This document shows positions 28,091-41,450 of a DNA stretch of 64,000 bases, piece by piece (the first letter of the stretch is position 1; each line of letters begins with the position of its first letter). The DNA is taken from positions 7,983,394 to 8,047,393 of the forward strand of contig JAJKFL010000012.1 of assembly GCA_021186555.1 (NCBI GenBank), in the 5' to 3' direction. This DNA comes from Reticulitermes speratus (Eukaryota; Arthropoda; Insecta; Blattodea; Rhinotermitidae). Under the pieces are notes generated by a model. That model was not told where the DNA came from. It saw only the letters and a program-made list of their open reading frames with translations, and ran no database searches. The translations under genes were made by a program, and so were the position numbers.

Positions 28091-29885
28091 TTGTGTAGAC
28101 ATTTTTGTTTGTGTAAATTATCATGCTGTTTCTGTACCACTTAAAGAAAATTTTTGTAGCTTATTTCAGGTTGTTTTAATGTATGTCTGTATATTTTAGT
28201 ATAGTGGACAGTTAAATATGACTTTCTGGAAAACTTGATCTGGACAAAACAACCTGAAAAGAACCTTAGAACTCTGGGTATACATTACTCAAACTTTATT
28301 CTCTGTTACTACTTATGCCATAAATTTGAGCTGTAATTCCAGTTGGGTTTTACAGGATTTTTTAACAGTAACTTCTTCTTTAGGTAATCAACTTACATTA
28401 GAGTTTGTACAATAGATGATTCTACCCATGAGATGGAGAGAAATGTATTGGCATGATTAGCAACACAGCAAGAGGAACCATATAGCTGGTGAATGGTGAA
28501 TCGACATTTGTTATGTCCAAGGGACTAGGGGGTCTAGATAGAAGTGATCATGAAACTTGCTTCCCCCTTCCTTCTTATGACCTTAGTTAAATTTTTGCTG
28601 TAATGTTATCTCACTAAATACCTTCAAACATAAACTGTGTAGAAAACTACAGCAAATGCATCAGGTATGGTTCATTCCACTTGTCTTCAATATGACAAGT
28701 TGCGCCTTCATCCAGTAATTTCAGTGCATCTAGTTTGTATATTAAACAGCAACTAACTATGCAAATTGAATGTGTTCTAATGCATAAATATTGTAGTGAG
28801 ACCCATGGATGCTGTCTAGTTTGAATCTTTGTTTTTATATTTACTGCAAAAGCAACAGAGACAAAATGATTACGTGATTGAAGTGTGTGAGTTGATTTAA
28901 GATCTCATTAAGATTTAAAATCAAGAACCTTGCATTAGAAATATAAGACAGACTGAGTGATCACTCTTTGTTATTTCTTGCATGGATTATTATGTTGAAG
29001 TTCTACCCCACGCTAATATCTTCATCTGAAAACCATCTACCAAAAATGATTTTCTTTAAATATTTTATTCCATTTTTGTATTTTCTTTTGCATTATTTGT
29101 TTCTGGTTAGATTTAAACAGTGCTTTTTTCTTTCTGGAAAAGAAGGTGGCAGTACTTGCAAGTAACAAAAGAGGTCACTATAAGCCTATTTTTGTCCTAC
29201 TTTCCTCCCTTAAATGGAGAAAGGTGCTGGTACTGCATACCACCAGAAAAAAGAAAAGGCATTTGAGACTAAAATTGTGTTTTGTTTTTCAGAAGCATGT
29301 AGATACTATGCATACTGTTTGTGTGTGTGTTTGTGTTTCTGTGCGCGTGTACATGTGTGACTTGTGTTGTACATTTTGTCTGCCGTTTGACCTTATTAGT
29401 CTTCAGAATCTTTATTTTCCCTTCCTACAACAAAATACAGTACTATAGCTGAGAATAAAATCAAAACCTTGACACGTAGAATCAGAAGCATGAGCACGTG
29501 GTTACCAATCTCTCATGAGAGCTGTTTACGATGAACATAATCCTGTATACCATGTGGTATATCACTGGATAATGAAAATTGTAAGTATTACATTTAAATT
29601 TACTAAGGCATGGGACAGGTACAGTGTTTAAAATGAGTACCTACACCTCTCATATACACATTGTTATTTATTTACAGAGAAATAAAATTTTGAAAGCTAT
29701 ATTTTATTTAGTCAGAGATGCAAGATCTTCTTTTTCTTCATGAGATGAAATGTGTAAATAGTACACTGAACATTACCAAGCAGGATTTCAGGAACTGGGT
29801 GATATTTCTAGACCTGGACTTCTTGGTTCTAGTACTTTTGAACTTATAAGAGTAAAAGTATATCTGTAGTAAGTAATATCATTTA
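28091..29885. other. 3' flank without recognised gene
   Basis: AT-rich, CpG-poor sequence with only short ORFs and a TG-rich patch at about 29315-29350. It could be 3' UTR or intergenic. Confidence 0.6.
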
Positions 29886-30165
29886 GAAATGGAGCCAGGG
29901 TCATATATTCAGTATAGTGACTGGGCTGTGGGCTGAACAACTATGGAACAATGGTTCACTTCTCAGCAGGAGAAAGAAATTTTTTATGCCCCAAACCATC
30001 CAGACTGGTTCTGGGGTCCACCCAGCCTTCTGTTCAATGGGTACTGGGGGCTGAAGCTGACCACTGAATTCCATATAGTGCCGAGGTTAGGAATGTGTGG
30101 AGCTGTACCTCCACTCCCCAGTATGCCTTCATAGCCTGCACAGGGACACCTTGTATCATATAGAA
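29886..30165 (+). repeat. SINE family A, plus strand
   Basis: ggagccagggtcatatattc head, ccagactggttctggggtcc and agtgccgaggttaggaatgt body, cttcatagcctgcacaggga end. CpG-decayed. Confidence 0.75.
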
Positions 30166-31241
30166 ATACACCTACAAAAGGCATTTTGGGTATCTGAAGC
30201 ATGCTGCTGGTAGTAGACCATATATGCTAGTGACATCTGGTACAAAATTATCAGACTGTCAAAAAATAAATAGTGTTAATTTTGAAATTTGTGTTGCTTG
30301 TTAGGGGATGTTATGAAGTTGTATTGCTCTAAAAGGCTAAATGTTAGTATCAGTTTAAAGTATACTTTATAGGTTACTGTTTTACACTTTTGGGTTATCT
30401 CTCATAATATCCATAGTAAATTTGTTTCTGCAATAAGTGGACATTAAAACCAATTAAGAATGTAATGTCTAGAAAAGAGTGGATTTGGAAAATATGGGAC
30501 CACAAGCTGGAGTACACTTTCTGCCTTTTCTGTTGTTTCCTTGCAACTCTATGGAATTCAGACTGTTATAATGTGGTAACGCCACCCAACCAACCTGTGC
30601 ACAATGATGGCTTTATGAAGGTGGGGAGCCATAAGAAAAATATCAGTGGCTGGTTAGTTATTAATTTTAAATGTAAAGGCTGGCATCTCAAACTAAATAA
30701 TATACAGCAGGAAACAGATTCGAAAAATTCTGTGTTTAAATACCACACACAAGTAGTATCTTGAGTGAAGTACATTGTTTTATGATGCATTGAAATAAAA
30801 GTATCTTAATATGGGAAAATTATACAAAGAAATCGGCTCTCTTAAATTTAGTACATTAAATGTTTTGTTACTGTGTTTCGTTTTTAGTTCATAATTTGAT
30901 GAACAAATAAAATCGTAAAATGCAAAATACAAATATAACACCAGGTCTGTAGTTTGACAATCACATATTTGAAACCTGAAATTTAAATCTCCTCATAGAT
31001 TACTTTTTGATAGTTGAACTATGCAGAGTCCAACATAATATGTGGATAAACATATCAAACACTGACACTTTCCATCTGTATGCATGTATAACGTGTTTGC
31101 TTAAAAGTACATTTATGCGTATTGGTGTGATTTACAGCATTGGGCACATGAAAAATTTGACAGTTGTGTCACTAACAAGCATTACTTTCTTTCATTTTTA
31201 CAAGTCTTCATTGAATCTTGTCACTTAAACAAGATCCACAA
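30166..31241. other. intergenic, nothing recognised
   Basis: AT-rich. ORFs are below 100 residues with no recognisable motif. Confidence 0.6.
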
Positions 31242-31452
31242 TGAGATCTGCACTCTTCTGGGATATTACGCAGTGACAAGTGGTAATCCTTTACCGATGT
31301 TTCGGGATAAGCTATCAGTCCCATATTCAAGGGTCAAGAAGTCTTCTTGGACTCCTTGACCCTTGAAGATGAGACTGATAGGTTGTCCCGAAACTTCGGT
31401 AAAGGATTACCACTCAAGCAGCGTAATATCCCAGAAGAGCGCAGATCTCATC
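31242..31452. repeat. foldback element, about 80-100-bp arms
   Basis: Left arm tgagatctgcactcttctgg ... ggtaatcctttaccgatgtt; right arm cttcggtaaaggattaccac ... cccagaagagcgcagatctc. The arms meet around gggtcaagaagtcttcttgg / cttgacccttgaag. Contains the tttcggg...cccgaaa motif shared with the element near 60580-60700. Confidence 0.8.
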
Positions 31453-31616
31453 AACATTTCGGCAGAAGCCTGAAATCGTGGATAAGATCCATGATCTTAG
31501 GGATGTAAATACCTTCAAACCTGACAAACTATGGTAGCTGAAAGTGGACATATTTTCACCAAATCTTTGGTGTATTTTAAGTAACAAGGAATATCACCAA
31601 ACACACCCAACAATAT

Positions 31617-31644
31617 TATTATTTTTTATTATTATTATTATTAT
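31617..31644. repeat. (ATT)n microsatellite
   Basis: Imperfect att repeats immediately left of the LINE relic. Confidence 0.85.
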
Positions 31645-31759
31645 TTGGGATTGTCTCAGGCTATGCCCGGTGTTATCAAGCTCCCACAGAGTGGGCTTTT
31701 AACCAAGTATCTGCTGGGAGGTTACATCGGGGAATTTTGAAATGAGCGTATAAAGCCAG

Positions 31760-32235
31760 GAACATGGTAAAGTGACATGATTAGGGGTTATCAGCCTCTT
31801 CGTCAGATAAGTGGACTTCATCACTGGGGAATTTTCTCACGATAGAACAGGTGTTTAGTATGACCACTTACTGGACCTGGGACAGTAGGTGTGGCGGTAC
31901 ATTGAAGGTAGTGATGCTTTGGTTAAGCATGTTAGAGATGACCCCTGTAGCAGACAAGACCAGTGGAATAACAATAATCTTGTTCAGTTGCCACTGTTGC
32001 TTGATTTCAAACGCCAAGTCCTGATGATTGCGTTGTTTTTCTGTAATTGTGGCTTGTAGATTGTGGGTTAATGGAATTGCTATGTCAATGAATGCAGCTT
32101 CCTTATTTGTTTTATCAGCCAGTGTTATGTCTGGCTGATTGAAAAGAATGGTCTTGTCCATTAATAGGGTACGATCCCAGTACAGTTTGTAGTTGTCATT
32201 TTCCAGGACGATCTGTTTCTCATATTTATAGAGAA
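31760..32235 (-). pseudogene. R2-like non-LTR retrotransposon C-terminal relic
   Basis: Reading minus from about 32233: LYKYEKQIVLENDNYKLYWD, RTLLMDKTILFNQPDITLAD, KTNKEAAFIDIAIPLTHNLQ and LAFEIKQQWQLNKIIVIPLV, then LSATGVISNMLNQ. The NxPDI...D(I/V)AIP...L(A/I)EIK...W...(I/V)PIVLSATGV pattern is typical of the endonuclease-like tail of R2-type retrotransposon proteins. After a stop the words VVILNTCSIVRKFP still follow. No reverse transcriptase domain is present; it is a 5'-truncated dead copy. Confidence 0.65.
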
Positions 32236-32239
32236 TATG

Positions 32240-33004
32240 GTTATTATATTATTATTATTATTTGTATTGACCGTAAATAAGAATGTTGTTTGTCCCAAAA
32301 CAGACATGAGTGTAATCCAGGTAGTAAATAGTTGTGTGCAAATGTAGCATTATTGTACGTGCATTTTATTGCAGTCTTCAACGGAAATTAGCATTGAGTT
32401 TATGTAGGTATAAATCGTATATGTAGGGCAGACATGTGTTACATGTTGAGAGATATTTTTTAGATTTTCATTATTAAAGAACAGTCCATCAGGAAGCACT
32501 TTAGTGTACAGTTTCTTTTTTGGGTTTGCTACTTGAATGGAAAGTGAGAAGAAAAATCTATTCTGTAGGTAGTGACTGCATGGGCCTCCATTCACAGCGT
32601 TAATGTCTCACTGTGGAGCACTGAGCACGTAACATTTAACTGTTATTTGGATGCATACAAAATGAGAAGTCTTGTCAAGTTAACTACTATTATAATATTA
32701 ACTGTATTTACAATATCTTCAGAAAATTAAAAAAAGTACATAATGATTCATTATTCAAGAAAAGATGAACAAATATATATTTTTTCACTGTCAGTACTGT
32801 AAAGGCAGGTGCATTGGCTCTTTTTATGCCCCTCCAGTAGAATTACTGTTGTTTGATGTGATTTCCGATTTGAATTCATTTCCTTATAAAGTGCTTTGGA
32901 GACATATTGAGGCAATTAGAGTTAGTGTTATGTTATGTGTGTTATTTAATGATGCTGTCAAGTGGTAATATTATATAGTGTCAGTGATAGGTGAATGAAT
33001 TAAT
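32240..33004. other. intergenic, nothing recognised
   Basis: AT-rich, no repeat family or ORF of note. Confidence 0.55.
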
Positions 33005-33170
33005 ATGGAGAAGTGGTAGAATGATACTGACAGGAAAACTGAAGTACTCATAGATAAACCTGTCCCTGTGTAGCTTTATCCACCACAAATCCCACATAGG
33101 CCTGGGATCGAACCTCAGCCTTTGCGCTGAGAGACTGATGACTGACCACCTGAGCCATGTCACAGCTAAG
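33005..33170 (-). repeat. SINE family C, minus strand
   Basis: In reverse: tggctcaggtggtcagtcat A-box region and ggttcgatcccaggc B box, then ctatgtgggatttgtggtgg. Second copy of the family at 23770-23943. Confidence 0.75.
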
Positions 33171-33714
33171 AGTTAATGTTATTTCTTACATGTCACTGAT
33201 ATTACCCACCCTTCATGTTGAGAGTAAACTTAATATACTGTAGTGTGATGTTCACAGAAGTTAGTCATTAGCCATTCAGTTGGTCTGTGATTCGATGACT
33301 ATGTGGTCCTCACTGACTGTATGTCACTATCATGATCTTCTTCCTGATGTCATTCATTCTGAGTCAGCAGTTACAGAATTGTGGATGTTTGAAATTCAAG
33401 ATGATTTGTACTGATGTAATTAAGCTGTATTCCAAAAGAAGGACCGTGTTTCCCGCCTCACAAGACGCATATTTTTTCCCCCTGAAAAAGTCCCCAGAAC
33501 TCAACCTGTATCTTAACAGCAGAAGGTCAGAGGCTTTTAAGTCCACAAAAGTACCTTGCTAATTATAAGGGTGTGTCTTATCACTTGTAGCATCTTATGA
33601 TGTAAAATACGGTGTATATAAAACTTGAGTTCATCCCTCAGAGAACATGCTCTGTGACTTACGACAAAACATAGTCAGTAAATGGTATTTAGGAAAATAA
33701 TCACTGTTTGTTAT
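33171..33714. other. intergenic, nothing recognised
   Basis: AT-rich, CpG-poor; overlapping short ORFs on both strands lack recognisable motifs. Confidence 0.55.
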
Positions 33715-33990
33715 GAGGGGAGTTAGGATAGCATCAGTATATTGACTGGGCTATGGGTTGGAGAGTCCAAGGTTCAGCTTACTCTTTGAAACGTCCAGAC
33801 CAGCTGTGGGGCCCACCCAGCCTCCTATTCAATGCATACTGGGGTTCTTTCCCCTGGGGTAAAGCCGCCGGGGCGTGAAGTTGACTAGTCACCTCCTAGT
33901 GCTAAGGTTAAGAATGAGTGGAGCTGTACCTCTGCTCCCTGTATATGCCTTCACGATGTGCACAGTGACAACTTTATTTCACCTTTTGAT
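33715..33990 (+). repeat. SINE family A, plus strand
   Basis: Head ttgactgggctatgggttgg, body gaccagctgtggggcccacc, gttctttcccctggggtaaa and gctaaggttaagaatgagtg, end gccttcacgatgtgcacagt. Confidence 0.82.
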
Positions 33991-34229
33991 TGTTCTGAGA
34001 ATTGTACAAAACAAATAAATACACTGCAAGGAAAAATGTAGTTTCTTAATGTTAGGGCAGGTGATACATTCAGTTACAGTTACAGTCAGGGATATAAATG
34101 GTTCAGGTACAGTTCAGATTAATAAATATCCAAAATGGCTACCTGAGGTGTGGATGCACATTCCGACTCCCATCAGCATGGAACATGTAAACTTACATAG
34201 AACATCAGATTCGTTCACATATCTTGCAA

Positions 34230-34515
34230 AGGTAAAGTTGTTGCTGTCCATACCATGAAGGCATATAGGAGGAGAAGAGGTATAGCTCCACTCATTCTTG
34301 CACTTGATGGAGGCGAATGGTCAACTTCACATCCCAGCCACTTTTCCTCGGGAAGGAACCCCAGTACCAATTGAATAGGAGACTCAATGGGCCCCAGAGC
34401 CGATCTGGATGGTTTTGGAGAAAAGAAAATCTCTTGCCCCGGCCAGGATTTGAACCCTGACCATCCAATCTGTAGCTAGTGACTATACCGACTGAGCTAT
34501 CCATGCTATCCCCTT
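34230..34515 (-). repeat. SINE family A, minus strand
   Basis: Reverse of gctatggatg-type head; on plus, tttgaaccctgaccatccaa marks the B box and gccccagagccgatctggat the body; ends at gtaaagttgttgctgtccat. It faces the copy at 33715-33990, an inverted pair 240 bp apart. Confidence 0.82.
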
Positions 34516-34749
34516 GCACATTTTGCAGTGTCAAAAATTTGATGATTTAGATCATGATTTCTCTTTATTCTGTGTTCATAGACCATGTTTTTTGGGCTTC
34601 AGTTTGAACACATCCATGCCACCATGCACATGTGCACTGGAACTGCAACACATAAGATACACAGCTCCGTGACCAGTCAGAGTCAGACCCATGTTCATGT
34701 GACATTTCTGACGGAATGACCACACAGATATGAACCTGAATATTGACAT

Positions 34750-34981
34750 GTCACCAGACACCTGTAGATCGTTCATTACACCAATCAAGGTTTGAATCCC
34801 AGTCATTCCGTGTGATCTCCCTATTCGCCATCTTATGTAGTGTTGCTCTCAAAGGAATCCTTTTGCCATTCATATGTAAGATGTGTCCATGCCACTGTAT
34901 CCGTAATTTAACACACTTCTTATGTTTCTTACTTAACGTATCCTGCTTTGTGATTCCGTTGCTTGTATCAAATGCTGTCAC
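34750..34981 (-). pseudogene. possible LINE reverse-transcriptase tail
   Basis: Minus-strand ORF with LRIQWHGHILHMNGKRIPLR, similar to the WxGHxxRM...R(I/L)P motif near the C-terminus of several non-LTR retrotransposon proteins. Only this motif supports the call. Confidence 0.35.
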
Positions 34982-35049
34982 TATTAAATATCATCAAGTT
35001 ATGCATCAGTTAGCCTGCTGTGTGTTTCAGATTGTATTTAGAAATATAC

Positions 35050-38000
35050 CAATTTTGTATCATACTTGGTGAGGTCTGTTTATACCATGTAGGTATGGCT
35101 ACTGCTGTTTGATGTCTCCAAAGCCAATTTAAACATATGTTCTGTGTTTTAAAACTTCTTGTGTAAGCTTTCATCAGTTTATATAAATTTAGTGGGGAAA
35201 AAAAGAAACTGAGGTAATAATAATTGGATAAAAGTTGTTGATTGTGGTTTTAACATATCAAAGTGAGATTGAACGTACTTCCACTATCCATTTTAATTTT
35301 ATTTGAAATGCTCTTTGGCCAAGAAACATGATTGGAATTCCAATATTTAGCCAACATGTTGATGCGGTTGTGCCTTCTAATGCTTCAAGCACCATCATTA
35401 CAAGTCATGCAACAGGGAGATCATCAGCGCTTACGTTTGCTCACTGTGAGATATTTTGCTCTTTTGTAGCTGCTTAACTTTGTAACACTTTTTATTATCT
35501 TTTTGTTTTTATACTTATCTTTGTCGATAATTAGAAACAGAGCTTGGGGATATCTGAAAATGTCATGACTGTCCAGTACTTAAAATTAGTATTTGTATCA
35601 TCAGTTTAATATCAGTTAGTGGAAGAATTTTATTGTTATCTCTTAGTTGAACGTAATTTATGTGAAACCGGTTTGTTTAATATGGTCATTTGCGGTGGCA
35701 GCATGGTTTAAGACGTACAGACGTTCCCCAACTTACGGAGTAGTTGTATTCCAGAAAATTGGCTGCAAGACAAGTTTTGCACAAGGTGGAATTGAGTGTA
35801 CATATGGTCAGCTGTTCTATATGTATATCCAACAGAGTCCAGTTGAAATCCAAATTCCTACACACTGGAACCTGATCAGCCACAGCGCGATTGCCCTGCC
35901 ACCTGTGTTATCACTCAGCAGTATTCTGTCATTTTTGTCTCACTGCTTTCATTCCTGCAAGGGTAAATATGGCATACGTTTCAAAAATGTCAGTTTTTTT
36001 TTTTTGGAGTTGCATAAGTCTGAAATCACATAAGCTGAGTTTCGTAAGTCAGGGAGTGCCTGTACTGTTTCAACTTCTTGAACAGTTGGATCATTGATCA
36101 GGGCATGGATGTGTATCTCTGTTTTTCTTTTCTTATACCGTCCTGTGTAGGTAGAGACTCTGTGATAGGCTGGTCTCCCATCTAAGGATCCTACCAAACA
36201 TCCAGAAGATTCATAGTTTCAGAAATTAGGTACAAACTGTAATGGAGAAAATAGCGTAGTCTGTGAGACCTGAAGGAGAAGAAGAAGAAGAATATTTATT
36301 ATGAGCCAGGATTGTTCAGTCATTAAAATGACTGGCTCTGGAATGAATGACAGGGATTTGATTTCTGGCAAGTACACAATTTTTCTCTTCACCACCATAT
36401 ACTCACCCTCCTGTCTAACGTGTAACATAAGTTCTTTCTCAGGAGTGAAATGTTTGGAGCATAAACATTACCACTGATATGTGTCCAGTGTTTATGTTAG
36501 TAGTACATGAAGCTTGATATCCACTCTTCCATACACCTTCATAATGTTATACATAGGCCGAGGAAACACCTGATGCTTGAGTTTGTTGTCGTATAGTATT
36601 GGTGATGTTCATGGAGGTCGCAAATGAGTTGCCACTGTGAATGACTGAACATAATTGGACGTCGCAACTTCAGGAATTTAACAGTGGAGAAGTTGGAGCC
36701 AAAGTTTTTGACTGCAGGCCCAAGTGTTTTAGATAGATAACACCAACATTTACATGCAGCAGAGATTAAATACTGTATAGTTCGAATGGAGAAGCATTTA
36801 TAAGCTCTGTTCTATTGCATGAACTAAAACTGCCGTGGCTTATTTTCGCCAGATATTTGCCAAGCTCTGTGTTACGTGTTAAAGTGGTGTTTGCTACTGA
36901 CAACTACTATTTTAAATTGTGTTTCGAACACACATTGACTCCCTAAGTTGTATATTATGTAATGATGGCTTTACATACATACATATAAATATATATTGCA
37001 ATGTACGGGTGATTTCAGCATAGAGTCGTCTTAGCCAATAGTTTGATGTAGTTGTGTAACGTATCCGTGAGACAAAACTTCATATAATACATATTTTCAA
37101 ATCCATGATTTAATTATAGTCTTAATCATAAAATTAATGAGTTGTATTATAAACATAAGCATTTATGGTATTATTTCTCAATTCATAGATTAAAGTTTGC
37201 TAGTCTCTTCATTTGTAATACAGGTTTCTTAAACAATGTCAGATGTTTTATTTAATTATGTAATTTAAATAATCGTCGCAGTATCACCAGTTTTATAACG
37301 TTTCACTTATATTTAAGAACCATACTTTTTTACACAAACATACATATTAATTTTTAGTACATACATGAGAGATTGAAGATATTATTTATACAGTGGAAAC
37401 TGAAGTAGTGTTTTTAGGGACATTTGCTGTGTTTTCCGTCTTATCGCCCCATCACTCCAGTCTTTTGATTGATTTAAAAAAAGTACCACTGCACCTGCAT
37501 TTTTTATATAACTGTATAGATATATATAGACACATACCACGAAGCTGGGCCATGTCGAACTGTTTCCTGCCTCTCCCCTCCCTTCCTCATCTCTGCTGTG
37601 TATGGAGATGTCTTGTTGTTGGTTTCTGAGCCTTTGTATATTTGAGTAGTTTTATCATATAATCTTTGTAACAATGAGCATATTTGGTTTTCATGAGTGG
37701 GCAGTAGCTGTCATATAAATAGCAAAGAACGCCATTGTTTCTCGTCATATATGTGTAGCTGTATGTATGTTGCATGCAAGAGAACAGTGCCTCATCTTTC
37801 ATACTGTCTTTTTCTTATTTCTAAAAAAGCAATTGTGAAAAACTAGGTAATAATAACTTTTATTATCTGTAACATAGTGTGTGCGTGTGTGTGTGTGTGT
37901 ATTACCCTGTTTCCACTCAGAGGCAGCAAGCAGCTTGCCTATTTAAGTAACGTTTTGTCACAGTGATCTTTTAAACAGTTGGTCAACCAAGTTTTTCCTC

Positions 38001-38860
38001 ACCTGCCATAATGGCTTCTGCTTGTGTCATTGACTATTTCATGGTTGTGTGTTCTCCGTATGTAGTGACAGTAAAGAGTGCATGAAGAAGGTTATAAGGA
38101 AAAAATAACGTAGATATAGCTGTGAATGTATGAAGGGCATGATTAGTAAAAAAATGTTTATGTTCAGGTAAGAAAAAAGTGTGTCAGAATTAACTAATGT
38201 TGCATAATCTTATAAAATGAAGTATTTTCCCTTTCCCTCTTCCCTCTCTCAATTTTATCTTGCTCTCATGAGAAAAAGAAAATTTAAAAAACAAAAGGAA
38301 ATATTTCAGGTATTTTTAAAACTCTTATAGTATGTAAGGCCATGTTTTTGCAGTTGTCAAAATAGTCTAGTTATGAAATAAAATAACAGTTGTTTAGATG
38401 TTTAGTATATGGGGAAAAACTTTAAAAAATACTTTGAAGTATGTGAAATGTAGATGACTAGTGTAGTTTTAGTGAGGCCATGTTTTTGAGACTGTAGTCA
38501 CACTGTGTCAAAATTTTGTACACCTGTATGTGCTTTCCAGTGTGTTAAATTGTGCCAGTTTGTGCACTATTGTTATGAGTATTTTAAGAGCCTTTTTTTG
38601 CCTCCATTTCTGGAGAACATTTTATTGATCTTTTTGATTCTGTTTACTTGGTATATAGAAGGCTGTGTGTCCAGATTAGTATCTTAATATAGCACATAAT
38701 GTCAGTCCTCATTTTAAAAATCTTTAATTTAATGTATGTACTTTAATACTGAAGTTAAAATAAGTCATATAAGTGCTGTAGTGGTGAACTTTATAAGAGG
38801 TACATAAAAATGTTAACTGGGGCTGTACTTTCTGAATTTGTATGACTGAAGTGTACGTTC
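35050..38860. other. intergenic, nothing recognised
   Basis: 3.8 kb of AT-rich, CpG-poor DNA. A (GT)n tract lies at about 37878-37900 and a T-run near 35993-36005. No exon-like conserved peptide found. Confidence 0.55.
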
Positions 38861-38864
38861 TTGA

Positions 38865-39015
38865 GGATTCAGATCTTCTACGATATTATTCCATGTTGAC
38901 TGGTAAATAGTTTGCTGGCATTTGTTTTGAAGGAACATAAGTTAACATGGCATAACATCACAGAAGACTTGAATCTTCAGCAGCACTACTGTGACAGCCT
39001 GAACTCTCACATTAT
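38865..39015. repeat. palindromic TAAATAGTT-family repeat copy
   Basis: gactggtaaatagtttgctg left part and taacatcacagaagacttga right part, as in the fuller copy at 57735-57960. Confidence 0.6.
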
Positions 39016-40414
39016 CATTTTTTTTTTTTTACATTGTGTTGTAAATGGTTAATTCAAATTTTGGGGTATTTTGAAATTGTTTTTGAGTCTGTTATATAAA
39101 AATGCTGTCACTAGCTAAGATTATATAGCGTCAGCTTTCTGGGAAGCAAGTGGTACATATGCCCTAGCCCCCTGTTGTGTCCACTTGTAATTCTGGAAAT
39201 GACACAAAGAATTCTGTAACCACTGGCTAGCTTTCAGACCCTGCAGCTTGTACTGTGTATTAGATATTTAAATCTTATTTTAACCCTTTGTTTGGGCATT
39301 TAAATGGCCTACTTCAGCACATACAGTGATCTTTTAAGTCTGCAGTATGACTTTTACAACTCTGCATTTTCACAAACTGATAGCACATGTATTTGGAAAT
39401 TGGAGTGCCAGTAGTTAACAGCTCCTTCAAGCTAGTTACACGATACAGAAGGGCTGTCTCCCTGTAAATGAGAAGTAACGATAAAATGCTTGTGTTTATT
39501 ACAGTTGCCAAGTATGGCTGCCATTACTTTTCATGAGCCTCACCTGATATTCACATGCAATGGGTTATAAGAAAACTAATTGACAAATGTGTTATAGAAG
39601 TGAGATTGGAATTTAAGGCTTAACAGAGTCTGTTGCATCACACATTCATTTGAAACAAAACACCAAATATTTAATTCACATGGTGAATCATCTAACAATG
39701 AACTTGTACTGAATATTATGTGAACATATGGGGACGTCCAGTTTCCACATCATCTAGAAGTGGCTTTTCTCTGTTTTACCGTGTTATATTAGGATTTGTG
39801 GGTAGTGTTACTAATAGTACTTGAACATGGCCCCACCATGTAAGATGACATCCTGCAGTAGTACTAGAACTCTAGACATACGTTTTAGCACCATCAGTAT
39901 GTGACACTGTATATGTCATACTGAAGACATGGAGTAGGTTGCTGGTCAGTTTAAGATCGACGACTGGGGAAGCTGCCCTTCCATCCTCATCCCACCGTAT
40001 CACTAAGTCATCTTCAGCAAGCATCTTACCATGACTTTACACATTAAAAGTCAGAAATTATTTGGATTTTTGTTTTTTTGTACATAACACACTAATTAGA
40101 CTCAATACTGGGAACATTAAAGATGTTTAAGTGAGTTGTATCTGCCCAACAAAAAGGTGGACAATCATATTGTTGAAGTTTCTGCTCCTGAAGAATGTGC
40201 AACAGTGTGATCTGGTGTAGGTGGTTACTTGCATTTCAGAGGAACCTGCTGGTTCCATCTTCAGGTAACAGATTTCTTCAGGAAGTTGGTAACCACCTGC
40301 CAAACGACATGATATCACATCCCAGAACGTTTACCACAGAGCACCTATAATCTCATATTCTTGTAATCCTTTTAATTAAAACACACCAAGATTTTATTAT
40401 ATGGTGGTGGTTGG

Positions 40415-40451
<37 letters not shown>

Positions 40452-41174
40452 TAATTCAAATACTTTGACAGAAAAGGCTTAAAATTATCACATCGTCCAT
40501 AAAGGCGTTTGACATCTGATGTCTACGTGGTAGATGATTTCCTCCCTCATTGTCTTTATACATCTGTGAAGTAGCTGTAGGTGGCCATATGGGGAGATAC
40601 TTGGTACTTGTCAAAGCGTGGGTTACATGGATTTCACTAATTTTTAACAAGCATGTTTTTTTACATTTTATGTGGGTTTCTATTATTTCTTTTGCATTGT
40701 TCTTCTAATGATAGTGCTTATTGTTTTAATGTTTGTTTGTCTTTACTTTTCTTCATGAACAGTGCCATTCTCTAACCAGTTCAGTAGTAAAAAACCCTTC
40801 TTGAAAGAATACTTAAATAATACTTTTTATGTGTGTGTTTAGAAATTATCTTCAAGACTTCCTGCATTCACTGCAAACAAACAAGCACTCACAGAATTGC
40901 TCTTCCTGTGGTATACTTAAGTTCTTATGGTGGTAAATATTGTGATAGTCAAGCTGCTGACTGAAGAAGAAGTCATGGTGAGGTGATTCCCTCCCCTCCC
41001 AACCCTTCTTTTTATTATTATTATTATGTTTGGTTTCTGTCAGAGGATCTTTGTGACATATTCATTCATTGTACGAACAACCTTTACCCATGGTTAACTA
41101 ATGATATTTAATGGGATATGAAATTTTTACAAGTGGTCATAGTAAGGTGGATAAATTTTCATGATACCACTTTA
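39016..41174. other. intergenic with simple repeats
   Basis: A decayed palindromic-repeat copy at about 40180-40325 (ctgctggttccatcttcagg, atcacatcccagaacg) and a (TTA)n microsatellite at about 40415-40448. Otherwise nothing recognised. Confidence 0.55.
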
Positions 41175-41450
41175 TAAAGATACTAAAATGACTGGTAGAG
41201 GTACAGAGTTTGATGAACCACTAAATTGGCTGCAGGCTGGATGACTGGGGTTTGATTTCCAAGGGGAATGTACTTTTCCTGTACATCCAGACCAGGTTTG
41301 GGGCCCATCTGGACTCATACTCAGTGGGTAGCATGGGCTTCTTCAAAGTTAAAGGTACACAGCTGATAAGGCACTTCCATTTATTGCTAAGATTAAGAAC
41401 ATTTGGAGCTGTACCATCACATCCCCTGTACATCTTCATAGATGTTTAGA
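41175..41450 (+). repeat. SINE family A, diverged, plus strand
   Basis: ctggggtttgatttccaagg B-box relic, ccagaccaggtttggggccc and tgctaagattaagaacattt body, cccctgtacatcttcataga end. Confidence 0.65.

Noticed and set aside
35647..36033. 128-codon plus ORF
   Set aside because: Overlaps shorter ORFs on both strands, no motif, ends through a T-run; treated as chance.
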